A stretch of DNA of 64,000 nucleotides from Pomphorhynchus laevis (lineage: Eukaryota; Acanthocephala; Palaeacanthocephala; Echinorhynchida; Pomphorhynchidae): the NCBI GenBank assembly GCA_012934845.2, contig WNNJ02003592.1:1-64000 (forward strand). Direction: 5' to 3'. The notes beneath the pieces were generated by a model. It did not search any database and was not told where the DNA came from. It was given only the letters and a program-made list of their open reading frames with translations. A program made the translations under genes and the position numbers. This document shows, in pieces, positions 1 through 12,243 of this stretch. Position 1 is the stretch's first letter. Every line of letters starts with the position of its first letter.

Positions 1-3000
1 TCTTGATTTTAGTCAAATTTTGTTCTTGATTTTAGTCAAATTGTGTTCTTGATTTTAGTCAAATTAGTTTTAGATTTTAGTCAAATTTAGTTATTGTAGT
101 CAAATTTAGTTATTGATTGTAGTCAAATTTAGTTATTGATTGTAGTCAAATTTAGTTATTGATTGTAGTCAAATTTAGTTATTGATTGTAGTCAAATTTA
201 GTTATTGATTGTAGTCAAATTTAGTTATTGATTGTAGTCAAATTGTGTTCTTGATTTTAGTCAAATTGTTTTCTTGATTTTAGTCAAATTTAGTTTATGA
301 TTTTAGTCAAATTAAGTTCTTGATTGTAGTCAAATTTACTTCTTGATTTTAGTCAAATTTAGTTATTGATTGTAGTCAAATTTACTTCTTGATTTTAGTC
401 AAATTTAGTTATTGATTTTAGTTTAATTAATTTTTTTGTCAAATTTAGATATTGATTGTAGTCTAATTATGTTCTTGATTTTAGTCAAATTTAGTTATTG
501 ATTGTAGTCAAATTTTGTTCTTGATTTTAGTCAAATTTAGATCTTGATTTTAGTCAAATTGTGTTTTTGATTTTAGTCAAATTTAGTTCTTGATTATAGT
601 CAAATTTTGTTCTTGATTTTAGTCAAATTTAGATCTTGATTTTAGTCAAATTTTGTTCTTGATTTTAGTCAAATTGTGTTCTTGATTTTAGTCAAATTGT
701 GTTCTTGATTTTAGTCAAATTTAGTTCTTGATTTTAGTCAAATTTTGTTCTTGATTTTAGTCAAATTTAGTTCTTGATTTTAGTCAAATTTCGTTCTTAT
801 TGTAGTCAAATTTAGTTATTGATTGTAGTCAAATTTAGTTAGTGATTGTAGTCAAATTTAGTTATTGATTGTAGTCAAATTTAGTTATTGATTGTAGTCA
901 AATTTTGTTCTTGATTTTAGTCAAATTTTGTTCTTGATTTTAATCAAATTTTGTTCTTGATTTTAATCAAATTTAGTTCTTGATTATAGTCAAATTTCGT
1001 TCTTATTGTAGTCAAATTTAGTTATTGATTGTAGTCAAATTTAGTTCGTGATTGTAGTCAAATTTAATTCTTGATTGTAGTCAAATTTAGTTAGTGATTG
1101 TAGTCAAATTTAGTTATTGATTGTAGTCAAATTTAGTTATTGATTGTAGTCAAATTTAGTTATTGATTGTAGTCAAATTTAGTTATTGATTGTAGTCAAA
1201 TTTAGTTATTGATTGTAGTCAAATTGTGTTCTTGATTTTAGTCAAATTGTGTTCTTGATTTTAGTCAAATTTAGTTTATGATTTTAGTCAAATTAAGTTC
1301 TTGATTGTAGTCAAATTTACTTCTTGATTTTAGTCAAATTTAGTTATTGATTTTAGTCAAATTTACTTCTTGATTTTAGTCAAATTTAGTTATTGATTTT
1401 AGTTTAATTAATTTTAGTCAAATTTAGTTATTGATTGTAGTCAAATTATGTTCTTGATTTTAGTCAAATTTAGTTATTGATTGTAGTCAAATTTTGTTCT
1501 TGATTTTAGTCAAATTTAGATCTTGATTTTAGTCAAATTGTGTTCTTGATTTTAGTCAAATTTAGTTCTTGATTATAGTCAAATATTGTTCTTGATTTTA
1601 GTCAAATTTACATCTTGATTTTAGTCAAATTTTGTTCTTGATTTTAGTCAAATTGTGTTCTTGATTTTCGTCAAATTGTGTTCTTGATTTTAGTCAAATT
1701 TAGTTCTTGATTTTAGTCAAATTGTTTTCTTGATTTTAATCAAATTTAGTTCTTGATTATAGTCAAATTTCGTTCTTATTGTAGTCAAATTTAGTTATTG
1801 AGTGTAGTCAAATTTAGTTAGTGATTGTAGTCAAATTTAGTTATTGATTGTAGTCAAATTTAGTTATTGATTGTAGTCAAATTTTGTTCTTGATTTTAGT
1901 CAAATTTTGTTCTTGATTTTAATCAAATTTTGTTCTTGATTTTAATCAAATTTAGTTCTTGATTATAGTCAAATTTCGTTCTTATTGTAGTCAAATTTAG
2001 TTATTGATTGTAGTCAAATTTAGTTCGTGATTGTAGTCAAATTTAATTCTTGATTGTAGTCAAATTTAGTTAGTGATTGTAGTCAAATTTAGTTATTGAT
2101 TGTAGTCAAATTTAGTTATTGATTGTAGTCAAATTTAGTTATTGATTGTAGTCAAATTTAGTTATTGATTGTAGTCAAATTTAGTTATTGATTGTAGTCA
2201 AATTGTGTTCTTGATTTTAGTCAAATTGTGTTCTTGATTTTAGTCAAATTTAGTTTATGATTTTAGTCAAATTAAGTTCTTGATTGTAGTCAAATTTACT
2301 TCTTGATTTTATTCAAATTTAGTTATTGATTGTAGTCAAATTTACTTCTTGATTTTAGTCAAATTTAGTTATGTATTTTAGTTTAATTAATTTTAGTCAA
2401 ATTTAGTTATTGATTGTAGTCAAATTATGTTCTCGATTTTAGTCAAATTTAGTTATTGATTGTAGTCAAATTTTGTTCTTGATTTTAGTCAAATTTAGAT
2501 CTTGATTTTAGTCAAATTGTGTTCTTGATTTTAGTCAAATTTAGTTCTTGATTATAGTCAAATTTTGTTCTTGATTTTAGTCAAATTTAGATCTTGATTT
2601 TAGTCAAATTTTGTTCTTGATTTTAGTCAAATTGTGTTCTTGATTTTAGTCAAATTGTGTTCTTGATTTTAGTCAAATTTAGTTCTTGATTTTAGTCAAA
2701 TTTTGTTCTTGATTTTAGTCAAATTTAGTTCTTGATTTTACTCAAATTTAGTTCTTGATTTTTATCAAATTGTGTACTTGATTTTAGTCAAATTTAGTTC
2801 TTGATTATAGTCAAATTTTGTTCTTGATTTTAGTCAAATTTAGATCTTGATTTTAGTCAAATTTTGTTCTTGATTTTAGTCAAATTGTGTTCTTGATTTT
2901 AGTCAAATTTAGTTCTTGATTTTAGTCAAATTTTGTTCTTGATTTTAGTCAAATTTAGTTCTTGATTTTAGTCAAATTTAGTTCTTGATTTTAATCAAAT

Positions 3001-3551
3001 TGTGTTCTTGATTATAGTCAAATTTTGTTCTTGATTTTTGTCAAATTTAGATCTTGATTTTAGTCAAATTTTGTTCTTGATTTTAGTCAAATTGTGTTCT
3101 TGATTTTAGTCAAATTTAGTTCTTGATTTTAGTCAAATTTAGTTCTTGATTGTAGTCAAATTTAGTTCTTGATTTTAGTCAAATTTTGTTCTTGATTTTA
3201 GTCAAATTTAGTTATGAATTTTAGTCAAATTGTGTTCTAGATTTTAGTTTAATTGATTTTAGTCAAATTAACTTCTTGATTTTAGTCAAATTTACTTCTT
3301 GATTTTGGTTTAATTAATTTTAGTCAAATTTTGTTCTTGATTTTAATCAAATTTTGTTCTTGATTTTAATCAAATTTTCTTCTTGATTTTAGTCAAATTT
3401 GTTCTTGATTTTAGCCAAGTTTAGTTCTTGATTTTAGTCAAATTTTGTTCTTGATTTTAGTAAATTTTGTTCTTGATTTTAGTTTAATTTTGTTATTGAT
3501 TATTGCCAAATTTTGTTCTTGATTTTAATCAAATTTAGTTCTTGATTTTAG
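1..3551. repeat. 23-bp satellite array 1
   Basis: Tandem array of about 150 units of 23 bp built on the core TTGATTTTAGTCAAATT. Two main variants alternate: one with TTCTTGATTTTAG and one with TTATTGATTGTAG. Each core is an imperfect dyad (TTGA, six bases, TCAA). Marker variants recur at a fixed spacing: the irregular unit with AGTTTAATTAATTTT is at about 420, 1401 and 2380, and the shortened unit CGTTCTTATTGTAG is at 792, 998, 1771 and 1977. This gives a higher-order unit of about 980 bp. The array runs off the left edge and ends abruptly at TTGATTTTAG/GATCGG against a LINE fragment. Satellite of this size and homogeneity is typical of heterochromatin; whether it is centromeric cannot be told here. 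Confidence 0.97.
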
Positions 3552-5865
3552 GATCGGATTTGGCGTTTGAAGCACGGGATTGAGGTTGATTGGCGTATAT
3601 CAATTGCAGCTGATTCCACGAGAGTGAAGCAGCCGTAAAGAAGCAGCGAAAGCCAAAAAGGTAGAGTAGTTTGAGACATGTAAAAGAATGGAATTACGGG
3701 AACGCAAAGAACAGTAATCAGGACGAGACTTGTTGAGAAAAAGTAGTTTGAGAAATGAACGGGTATGAAATGTTACAGGGTTGAAAGCAATGTGACTAAG
3801 ACGATGGAAGTAAGATGGTTAGATGTATGATAGAAACGACTAAGACGGAGGAGAATTCGGACGGCTTCGTTGACGATGCGTTGTAGTAGAAGAAGATTTG
3901 ATTTTGGTGAGTTGGAAAATAGACTAAGACAGTAATCAAGTCTCGGGAAAATCAGAAAATATATGAGAGTCATACAAGAAGGGAAATCGATCAATCTATG
4001 AATATGACGGAGGTTGCGTATAATCAATGTAGATAAACGTACTTTATCCCTAACGAAAAGTTTAAGTGAATGTCGGTTGTCGAAATGGAAGCATAGGAAA
4101 ACTAGATTGTCAACAATAAGAAGAATTGTAGAATTTAATTATAGAGAGGGAGGTTCTAAGCCGTGGTGTTGTGGAAGGATCTACATAATTTTGGATCTAT
4201 AAGGATTCAGAGAAAGGCGAAGGGAAGAAAGATGATTGAAAATTGAGTCAAGACAGTTGGAAGCGGAAACACTAATATAATGAATACGATAAGCAGGTGC
4301 ATGAGCATAGATAATAATGTCATCAGCGTATTGCATAACATGGAAGTTAAATTTATGAGAAATCGAAGACAAATCACCGAGAAGAAGAGAGAAAAGCAAA
4401 GTGCCTAATACGGAGCCTTGTGGAACACCGAACGGGATGGAAGAAATATGGGAAAGTGTAGAGTTGGAAAGATCACGATTACGCTTCTCTTTACAGTAGG
4501 TAAAGAGAAGCCATAATCATGACGAAGGCGATGGAGAAGAATCGAGTAATCGACGATGCCAAAATCAGATGAAAGATCAGGAAAAGCTAGTACACTACAT
4601 AAGTTTTGATCGCGCGAGATGAGTAAGCCGTTATAACTTTAAGACAGGCAATTTCAGTAGAGTAGTTAGGGCGGAAAGCGGCTTAGAAGGAAGTGATTAA
4701 GTTTGAGGAAAAGAGATATGCATTAACTTGCTTAAGAACAATACGCTCGAGGAGTTTAGAGAGGGTGGGGAGAAGTGAGATAGAATGCTACGAATATAGT
4801 AGTGAGGGGTCAAAAGATTTATTTTTGAGGAGAGTACGAACAGTTGCGCATTTTTTAAGTTGGAAGTAAATGTGCAGCTACGGATAGACAAATTGAGACA
4901 TGTAATTAGGTAGGGTGAGATAGATGAGCAGATATTTTAACGCAAGTGAGTGGGAATTGAGTCAGAAGGAGATGCTTTGTTATTTAATAGCAGAATAACC
5001 AAAGAAACTTCATCAGGTGAAACGGGAAGACGGTAGAATAGCTCTGGGGGAAGTATTTAAGGAGAAGCAACGAGTCAAGGGGCATGTGGGTAAAAGGGGA
5101 ATTAAATTAGATAGCTTAGATTGCAGATAAGAGGAAAATTCATCAGGATTTATGTTGCGAAGGGTAGATGATCGTGAAAGAATTGAGTTTGAGATTTTTA
5201 AATGTGATTTAGAATTGGAAATGGACTCGAGTTGATTTCGCCAAGAGAGAGTACATTTAGTACGCATCAGAATGAGATAGGAACAGCGGAGGTAAAGGTA
5301 AAAGCACAAAGATTTGGATAGCGATTAAAAACACGAAAAGAGAGACGGAATCGACGTTTAGAAAGACTGCAGTTGAAATCGAACCAGGGAGCATGGCGCA
5401 AAACTGTAAACGTTGGGGTCGACTATGCAAAAGGTTATTGAGTATAGTCATAAGTTCAGAATAAAACAGAATGCGGAGATCATTAAGAGAAAGTATGTTA
5501 ACTGGAGGTGAAATGTGTGAAGAATTGAGTGAAGTTGAGCGGAGAATAAATATATCGAGAAGTTTTCAGGGTCGACTTGGTGTAGGTAATGTTAGATGCA
5601 GAGAAAGAGGACGTGGACGAGTAAGTGTAAGGGTAAAAAAGAAAAGCATTGGACAAACAATGTCCGCACAAACCAAGATCAGTAATTGAAAACGAGCTAT
5701 ATGCGTTGAAGCAGTTGGGAACAGCAATGATGTCGAGAGCGCCGTGGTGAATATTAGTGAAGTTGGTTGAAAGTAATTTTTAATTAAAATCAGAAAAAAA
5801 ATAGTTAAAGTGATAGAGTCAGAGTCAGACGGTCGACTAGAGTGATAGAGTCAGCCAAGAGATTT
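3552..5865 (-). mobile_element. L2/CR1-like LINE fragment (B family), copy 1
   Basis: Reverse-strand remnant of the same family as the LINE at 43167-47785. Reading the minus strand, 5865-3552 parallels about 45300-47660 of that element, from the end of the endonuclease through the reverse transcriptase to the C-terminal region. At 4181-4399 it encodes a recognisable RT palm piece containing MQYADDIIIYAHAP, with the catalytic YADD box intact. The protein is broken into short frames with many stops and shifts, so it is dead. It lacks ORF1, most of the endonuclease and the 3' tail. It abuts the satellite on one side and the exon-like module on the other. The same fragment lies at 22510-24822. 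Confidence 0.85.
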
Positions 5866-5912
5866 GCAAGATAATAATATTTAAAATACGTATAATAATA
5901 CAGCAAAACATG

Positions 5913-6346
5913 AAATCTAAAACACCTACCGAGCGTCCGGTTTGCTTTTTAATTTTTCTAAGATCATCCAGTTTGTTCATAAGTTTTTGCTTTGGTGTAC
6001 TCGACTTTAAAAATAAAATAGGTTTGATCTTTCTCTATAAAATTACTTACGTCCGAATCCTTATCATCTAACTTTTGTTCATCCTGCTTTTTTCCTTGTT
6101 GATTCGTCTAAAATTGATAAGTTATACATTGGAAATATTAAAATCAAGTGCAAACTCGGTCAAATTTATTTTTTCGACTAGGGCTATAGGCAGATTTCTT
6201 TCGCTAAATGCGTTTTAGCTAATTGAAAAAAATACAATTTGATAAAATATTGTGGAATTTAATTTTGGAACTGTCACCGCTTCGTCGCCATTTTGATCTG
6301 TTTCTTGCATCTTATTTTCTTGGCTTGACGGTGAAATTACCTTAAA
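5913..6346 (-). other. Three-exon-like module, copy 1
   Basis: Minus-strand segment of about 434 bp with three open, phase-0 exon-like pieces bounded by splice-like sites: E1 6278-6340 (21 codons, acceptor TTAAG, donor GTGACA), E2 6051-6107 (TNQQGKKQDEQKLDDKDSD, acceptor TTTTAG, donor GTAAGT) and E3 5930-6004 (25 codons, starts SSTPKQKLMNKLDD, acceptor TTTAAAG, donor GTAGGT). The introns would be 170 and 46 nt. The peptides are polar and charged and match no family I know. Two further copies lie at 24870-25303 and 34743-35177. Homology to the third copy ends almost exactly at the E1 acceptor and just beyond the E3 donor. It may be a captured piece of a host gene, or part of an unrecognised element. 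Confidence 0.45.
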
Positions 6347-6619
6347 AATTACCATAACAGTAAATTAAAAAACATACTTTGTTGATGATCCGTAGTGCTA
6401 ACACTCGATTTACCATGCTAAATGCATTATGTGCATCAATTTGTAGAATACACTGATCTGCTGAAGAAGCAAATGACTCACGAACGTGATAAATTATCTT
6501 CTCTGTAGCACATCGATATCCTACACACAATTAGTCTCCCTGAGCGACATCCTGCAGATCCTGAGAGATTGAATGAGCCAATACTTTGCCAATTATAGCC
6601 TACATATCTCACCTATTCC
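6342..6619 (-). pseudogene. RTX reverse-transcriptase fragment, copy 1
   Basis: Minus-strand piece of a reverse-transcriptase-like protein. It includes the stretch ending CVGYRCATEKIIYHVRESF and the motif QIDAHNAFSMVNRVLALR, which fits RT motif A (an aspartate followed by NAFN-like residues). The upstream part of the same protein is found at 30699-31824 and joins this sequence across the LINE insertion in the second copy of the block. It is a decayed partial copy. The family resembles predicted proteins I recall from many animal genomes, with an N-terminal Cys-rich region and the text DK-PGVRPIGIGE, but I cannot give it a firm clade name. Confidence 0.6.
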
Positions 6620-6658
6620 AGATCAAGTTAAAACTTTCTTGATAATAAACTACTTGCA

Positions 6659-9252
6659 TTCCAGATCAATCCAGTTCCAGATCAATCCAGTTCCAGATCA
6701 ATCCAGTTCCAGATCAATCCAGTTCCAGATCAATCCAGTTCCAATCAATCCAGTTCCAATCAATCCAGTTCCAATCAATCCAGTTCCAGATCAATCCAGT
6801 TCCAGATCAATCCAGTTCCAGATCAATCCAGTTCCAGATCAATCCAGTTTCAGATCAATCCAGTTCCAGATCAATCCAGTTCCAGATCAATCCAGTTCCA
6901 GATCAATCCAGTTCCAGATCAATCCAGTTCCAGATCAATCCAGTTCCAGATCAATCCAGTTCCAGATCAATCCAGTTCCAGATCAATCCAGTTCCAGATC
7001 AATCCAGTTCCAGATCAATCCAGTTCCAATCAATCCAGGTCCAGATCAATCCAGTTCCAATCAATCCAGTTCCAATCAATCCAGTTCCAATCAATCCAAT
7101 TCCAGATCAATCCAGTTCCAGATCAATCCAGTTCCAGATCAATCCAGTTCCAGATCAATCTAGTTCCAGATCAATCCAGTTCCAGATCAATCTAGTTCCA
7201 GATCAATCCAGTTCCAGATCAATCCAGTTCCAGATCAATCCAGTTCCAGATCAATCCAGTTCCAGATCAATCCAGTTCCAGATCAATCCAGTTCCAGATC
7301 AATCCAGTTCCAGATCAATCCAGTTCCAGATCAATCCAGTTCCAGATCAATCCAGTTCCAGATCAATCCAGTTCCAGATCAATCCAGTTCCAGATCAATC
7401 CAGTTCCAGATCAATCCAGTTCCAGATCAATCCAGTTCCAGATCAATCCAGTTCCAGATCAATCCAGTTCCAGATCAATCCAGTTCCAGATCAATCCAGT
7501 TCCAGATCAATCCAGTTCCAGATCAATCCAGTTCCAGATCAATCCAGTTCCAGATCAATCCAGTTCCAGATCAATCCAGTTCCAGATCAATCCAGTTCCA
7601 GATCAATCCAGTTCCAGATCAATCCAGTTCCAGATCAATCCAGTTCCAGATCAATCCAGTTCCAGATCAATCCAGTTCCAGATCAATCCAGTTCCAGATC
7701 AATCCAGTTCCAGATCAATCCAGTTCCAGATCAATCCAGTTCCAGATCAATCCAGTTCCAGATCAATCCAGTTCCAGATCAATCCAGTTCCAGATCAATC
7801 CAGTTCCAGATCAATCCAGTTCCAGATCAATCCAGTTCCAGATCAATCCAGTTCCAGATCAATCCAGTTCCAGATCAATCCAGTTCCAGATCAATCCAGT
7901 TCCAGATCAATCCAGTTCCAGATCAATCCAGTTCCAGATCAATCCAGTTCCAGATCAATCCAGTTCCAGATCAATCCAGTTCCAGATCAATCCAGTTCCA
8001 GATCAATCCAGTTTCAGATCAATCCAGTTCCAGATCAATCCAGTTTCAGATCAATCCAGTTCCAGATCAATCCAGTTCCAGATCAATCCAGTTCCAGATC
8101 AATCCAGTTCCAGATCAATCCAGTTCCAGATCAATCCAGTTCCAGATCAATCCAGTTCCAGATCAATCCAGTTCCAGATCAATCCAGTTCCAGATCAATC
8201 CAGTTCCAGATCAATCCAGTTCCAGATCAATCCAGTTCCAGATCAATCCAGTTCCAGATCAATCCAGTTCCAGATCAATCCAGTTCCAGATCAATCCAGT
8301 TCCAGATCAATCCAGTTCCAGATCAATCCAGTTCCAGATCAATCCAGTTCCAGATCAATCCAGTTCCAGATCAATCCAGTTCCAGATCAATCCAGTTCCA
8401 GATCAATCCAGTTCCAGATCAATCCAGTTCCAGATCAATCCAGTTCCAGATCAATCCAGTTCCAGATCAATCCAGTTCCAGATCAATCCAGTTCCAGATC
8501 AATCCAGTTCCAGATCAATCCAGTTCCAGATCAATCCAGTTCCAGATCAATCCAGTTCCATATCAATCCAGTTCCAGATCAATCCAGTTCCAGATCAATC
8601 CAGTTCCAGATCAATCCAGTTCCAGATCAATCCAGTTCCAGATCAATCCAGTTCTAGATCAATCCAGTTCCAGATCAATCCAGTTCCAGATCAATCCAGT
8701 TCCAGATCAATCCAGTTCCAGATCAATCCAGTTCCATTCAATCCAGTTCCAATCAATCCAGTTCCAGATCAATCCAGTTCCAGATCAATCCAGTTCCAGA
8801 TCAATCCAGTTCCAGATCAATCCAGTTCCAGATTAATCCAGTTCCAGATCAATCCAGTTCCAGATCAATCCAGTTTCAGATCAATCCAGTTCCAGATCAA
8901 TCCAGTTCCAGATCAATCCAGTTCCAGATCAATCCAGTTCCAGATCAATCCAGTTCCAGATCAATCCAGTTCCAGATCAATCCAGTTCCAGATCAATCCA
9001 GTTCCAGATCAATCCAGTTCCAATCAATCCAGTTCCAATCAATCCAGTTCCAATCAATCCAGTTCCAATCAATCCAGTTCCAGATCAATCCAGTTCCAGA
9101 TCAATCCAGTTCCAGATCAATCCAGTTCCAGATCAATCCAGTTCCAGATCAATCCAGTTCCAAATCAATCCAGTTCCAGATCAATCCAGTTCCAGATCAA
9201 TCCAGTTCCAGATCAATCCAGTTTTAGATCAATCCAGTTCCAGATCAATCCA
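6659..9252 (+). repeat. 16-bp minisatellite in LINE A leader, copy 1
   Basis: About 162 tandem units of the 16-mer TTCCAGATCAATCCAG. A minority variant lacks one G, giving 15-bp units clustered near both ends (about 6742-6785, 7025-7100, 8743-8760 and 9020-9080). Single-base variants are rare, so the core is very homogeneous and was probably expanded recently. The array ends 34 bp before the ORF1 start codon. The corresponding array in copy 2 has only about 69 units. Confidence 0.98.
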
Positions 9253-9286
9253 GCAAATTTAACAGTTTTAACGCACAAGGACGTCG

Positions 9287-9890
9287 ATGGGAGGACGAAA
9301 GAAGACAGCTACGACCGACACCAACTGTGCTCAACTACAAGTTCAATGCTCAAAACACGACTGCAGCGTCTGGACTACAATCGCATGCGACAGCAGTAAG
9401 TCTAAAGAAGACTTCATATGCGGATTTTGTGCCAACAAGCTCATACGCGACCTCTCCCATAAGAACATATTAACCTCCAACGTGTCCACTCAAACCACCC
9501 CAGTCGTTTCTGATATCCTTTGTCAACCCACTGATCCTGTCATCACATGCACCTTTAATCCCATGTCTTCACTTCCCGACACCCCCGTATCTTCCCTTCT
9601 GTCTCGTTTCTCAATAACCTACATCCCTCAATCGAAATCACCTCCACCAACCTCCACAATCTTTCCACTCATAACCTTTCCTCACATCGCTCACCACCCT
9701 CTCTATTATTCAAATCCTCTTTGTCTTCCGCTGTCAAACCTACTCCCTTGATATCCTTAACTACCAGCTCTCCTATCATGATCTCACCAACTCACGTTAC
9801 TCGTCCTCCTTTACGGAAACGCCTCCCTTCTTGCGATAGTTGCGTCATCGTCACTAATATCACTACTTCCACCTCTTTATCTCCACAAGA
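9287..9890 (+). pseudogene. LINE A ORF1, truncated copy 1
   Basis: ORF1 of LINE A, beginning MGGRKKTATTDTNCAQLQ. The N-terminal 50 residues carry a PHD-like zinc finger: QCSKHDCSVWTTIACD followed by FICGFCANKL. This matches the finger at the start of LINE B ORF1 at 43438. PHD-type fingers are known in CR1/L2-group ORF1 proteins, where ORF1 binds RNA. After about residue 60 the protein is Ser/Thr/Pro-rich. The frame changes between 9721 and 9751; copy 2 has the same change, so it predates the duplication. The copy stops at 9890, before the conserved C-terminal domain. Confidence 0.7.
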
Positions 9891-12217
9891 TATGATTTTC
9901 TTTACAGACAATGAGAAATGGTTCCAATGCAATAAATTGGTATCACAGAGAACATTGCCATCTTTTAGGAACTCTTTTGTTTAAAAAACTTCAAATGATA
10001 TAAAAACAAAATATGTTTTTTTAAACACTTTTATAATCAGTATTAGGGCATTGCGATTTCAAAAATGTTTCTAGTTTGATGCTCCTCTGTTTAAATTATA
10101 TATATTTTTAAATTGAAAAGTTTTACCCTAATAAAATTAAATGAGTAAACCTCCAAAAATTTTAAAAAAATTTCTTGAAAAACAAATGCTAGCTTTGATA
10201 GGGAAGAGCCAAGTGGTTCAAACAATGCAAGCAGTGCGACAATAGATAACCTTATCAGACATACAAAAAAATCTTTTATCAGACCTTTACAACGAATCAT
10301 ATTTACAATATGGTTTTACAGAGATAAAAAAATCCAACATTCCCTTGCCTCTGTGTATAATCTGAGGCGAAGACCTTTCAAATGATGCAATGAAGCCTTC
10401 TAAAATGCTTCGTCACTTAATGACAAAGCATCAGTCGCTAGAAAATAAACCTTTGGCTTTTAAAAGATTACTGCAGGAAAAATGGACAGAGAGAGTTTAT
10501 CCTGAAAATAATATCTACAAATGAAAAGGCCCTAAAGGCTTCATTCTTGGTCGAAAATCGTATTGCTAGGTCTAAAAAAGCATTTACGATCGGTGAAGAA
10601 TTGATTTTGCCATGTACTTAAGATATTTGTCGTGAAATCCTTGTAGAAGAGTCTGCGAAGAAAATATCAAATATACCTTTGTCCGCTATCACTATAACTA
10701 GGAGGATTGATCAAATTGCCCTGGACATTGAGAAACAATTACTGGGGAGAATATCTGAATCGCACTGGTATGCACTCCAGGTAGACGAATCTACAAACAT
10801 TGATAACAAGGCACTGCTTCTTTTTTGTAAAATACATTTATAAGGAAGATTACAAGAGGACTTGTTATGTCTTATTTCTGCCGATTCTCACTACAGGGGC
10901 TCAGATATTTGACGTGATAAATGAATATGTCTCTAAACATCTTGATTGGAACTTTTGTGTGAGTATATGTACAGATGGTGCTGCTGCTTCGACTGGAAGA
11001 CTATATGGGCTTACCGCAATAATAAAGGAGGTTCCCAAAATGTGAATTTATACACTGTATCATTCACATGGAAATGCTTGCAAGTAGAAAAATGGACACA
11101 TAACTTAACACTGTGCTGGGTGATGTCGTTAAAGTCATCAATTACATCAAAGCACGTGCTCTAAATTCACGCATGTTTGAACATCTTCGCGAAGAGATGG
11201 ATGCATATCATAAATGTCTTCTTTTACACACTGAAATAAAATGGCTAGAGGAAAATCTTTAGCCAGATTATTTGAATTGCGTGATGTTCTAAAAAGATTT
11301 CTAGAAGAAAAAGAATCACCTATGGCCGTATTTTTCAGCGACAGTGTATGGTTATCAAGGTTGGCTTACTTGTGTGATGTATTCGGTTTGCTCAATGATC
11401 TGAACTTGTCACTTCAGGGGAGGATGACAACAGTGTTTAGGTTAGCAGATAAGGTTGCAGCTTTTAAATCCAAGACAGAGATGTGGCTACGGCGTGTAAA
11501 TGAAGGGGTTCTAGATATGTTTCCAATACTGTCTGAATATTTGTGCGGAAAAAAAATGAAATATACCATCAATTGATTTCTAATCATTTATCTCTGCTTA
11601 TTGACGAATTTGAGAAATATTTGCCGGCTTCCAAAGATCCAAGAATCGGCAATGAATGGATACGTGATCCATTTCGCAATTCACCATCTGGTAAAGATAT
11701 GTCCTTGCAAATACAAGAGCAGTTATTGGATGTCGTAAACGACGGCAATTTCAAAAGTGAATTTTCTTTTTCGAATCTAACAAGTTTTTGGATTAAAGTT
11801 ATGAGCGAACATCGTGAAATTGGAACCCTTGCACTTAAATCTTTATTGCCATTTAACACATCTTACCTATGTGAATCTGGATTTTCGGTGGTTTCTACAA
11901 CTAAAACAAAATACCGAAATAGGTTGGATATTAGCAAAACACTTAGAGTGTATCTATCTTCTATTACCCCCAGGTGAAATCTCCTTGTTGAAGATACACA
12001 AGCACAAGGTTCTCATTGATTTGAATTGTATTTTGGAATATATTAAATACATCTTTATAAGTTTTTTAATCAATTTTTAATATTTTGTACATAAGTTTGC
12101 GATATTAGGAAATATGTTATTTCAAATTTGATATTAAAATAATTGTATATAGTTTGCCGGTCCGCGTATTTTTTAACTTTGACCGGCCCGTGATGTCAAA
12201 ACAATTGGGGACCACTG
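9891..12217 (+). mobile_element. hAT DNA transposon, 5'-truncated or decayed
   Basis: A plain DNA transposon of the hAT superfamily. The right end is CAATTGGGGACCACTG (12202-12217), the reverse of the CAGTGGTCCCCAA-type terminal inverted repeat common in hATs of the ZBED5/SCAND3 type. No matching left terminus is visible near 9891, so the left end seems lost or badly decayed. The 8 bases after the right end are GTGTAGTG; I do not find them duplicated on the left. The interior encodes a transposase remnant (10560-11977). The first 650 bp are AT-rich with no clear coding content. Confidence 0.8.
10560..11977 (+). pseudogene. hAT transposase remnant (ZBED5/SCAND3-like)
   Basis: Pieces in three frames match the order of a hAT transposase of the type domesticated as ZBED5/FAM200/SCAND3. 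10380-10560 holds remnants of the zinc-finger BED region (KPSKMLRHLMTKHQ-like). Then come a segment with DESTNIDNKALLLFFVKYIY, CTDGAAASTGRLYGL (10940-11040), ARALNSRMFEHLREEMD (11150-11205), a long piece with SLARLFELRDVLKRFLEE (11260-11576), and the C-terminal dimerisation region (11780-11975) with SLLPFNTSYLCESGFS. Several frameshifts and stops make it inactive. The RNase-H-like catalytic region is only partly readable. Confidence 0.85.
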
Positions 12218-12243
12218 GTGTAGTGTATACATTCGTGGTATCA

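Larger units (their letters stand above)
6620..9890 (+). mobile_element. LINE A, copy 1 (5' part only)
   Basis: 5' part of the L2/CR1-like LINE that is seen complete at 25578-30692. It starts right after TATTCC (6614-6619), has a 39-bp unique leader, a 16-bp minisatellite (6659-9252), a short spacer, and ORF1 from ATG 9287. It is nearly identical to the second copy up to CTCCACAAGA at 9890, where similarity stops abruptly and hAT-related sequence begins. Because the flanks match too, this copy arose by duplication of the whole block and not by a separate insertion. Confidence 0.85.

Noticed and set aside
1-3551. Telomeric repeat
   Set aside because: No TTAGG or related telomere unit; the 23-bp unit is satellite-like and internal to the contig.
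3773-5689. Several short frames on both strands as host genes
   Set aside because: Minus-strand pieces match LINE B ORF2; plus-strand ones are antisense shadows. The same applies to 22729-24645.
10091-10300. 69-codon minus-strand frame
   Set aside because: It lies inside the hAT remnant on the opposite strand, and the composition looks like AT-rich chance.
9891-10350. Left terminal inverted repeat of the hAT
   Set aside because: I looked for CAGTGGTCCCCAA-like sequence and for a GTGTAGTG duplication and found neither; AAATGGTTCCAA at about 9915 is too weak a match.
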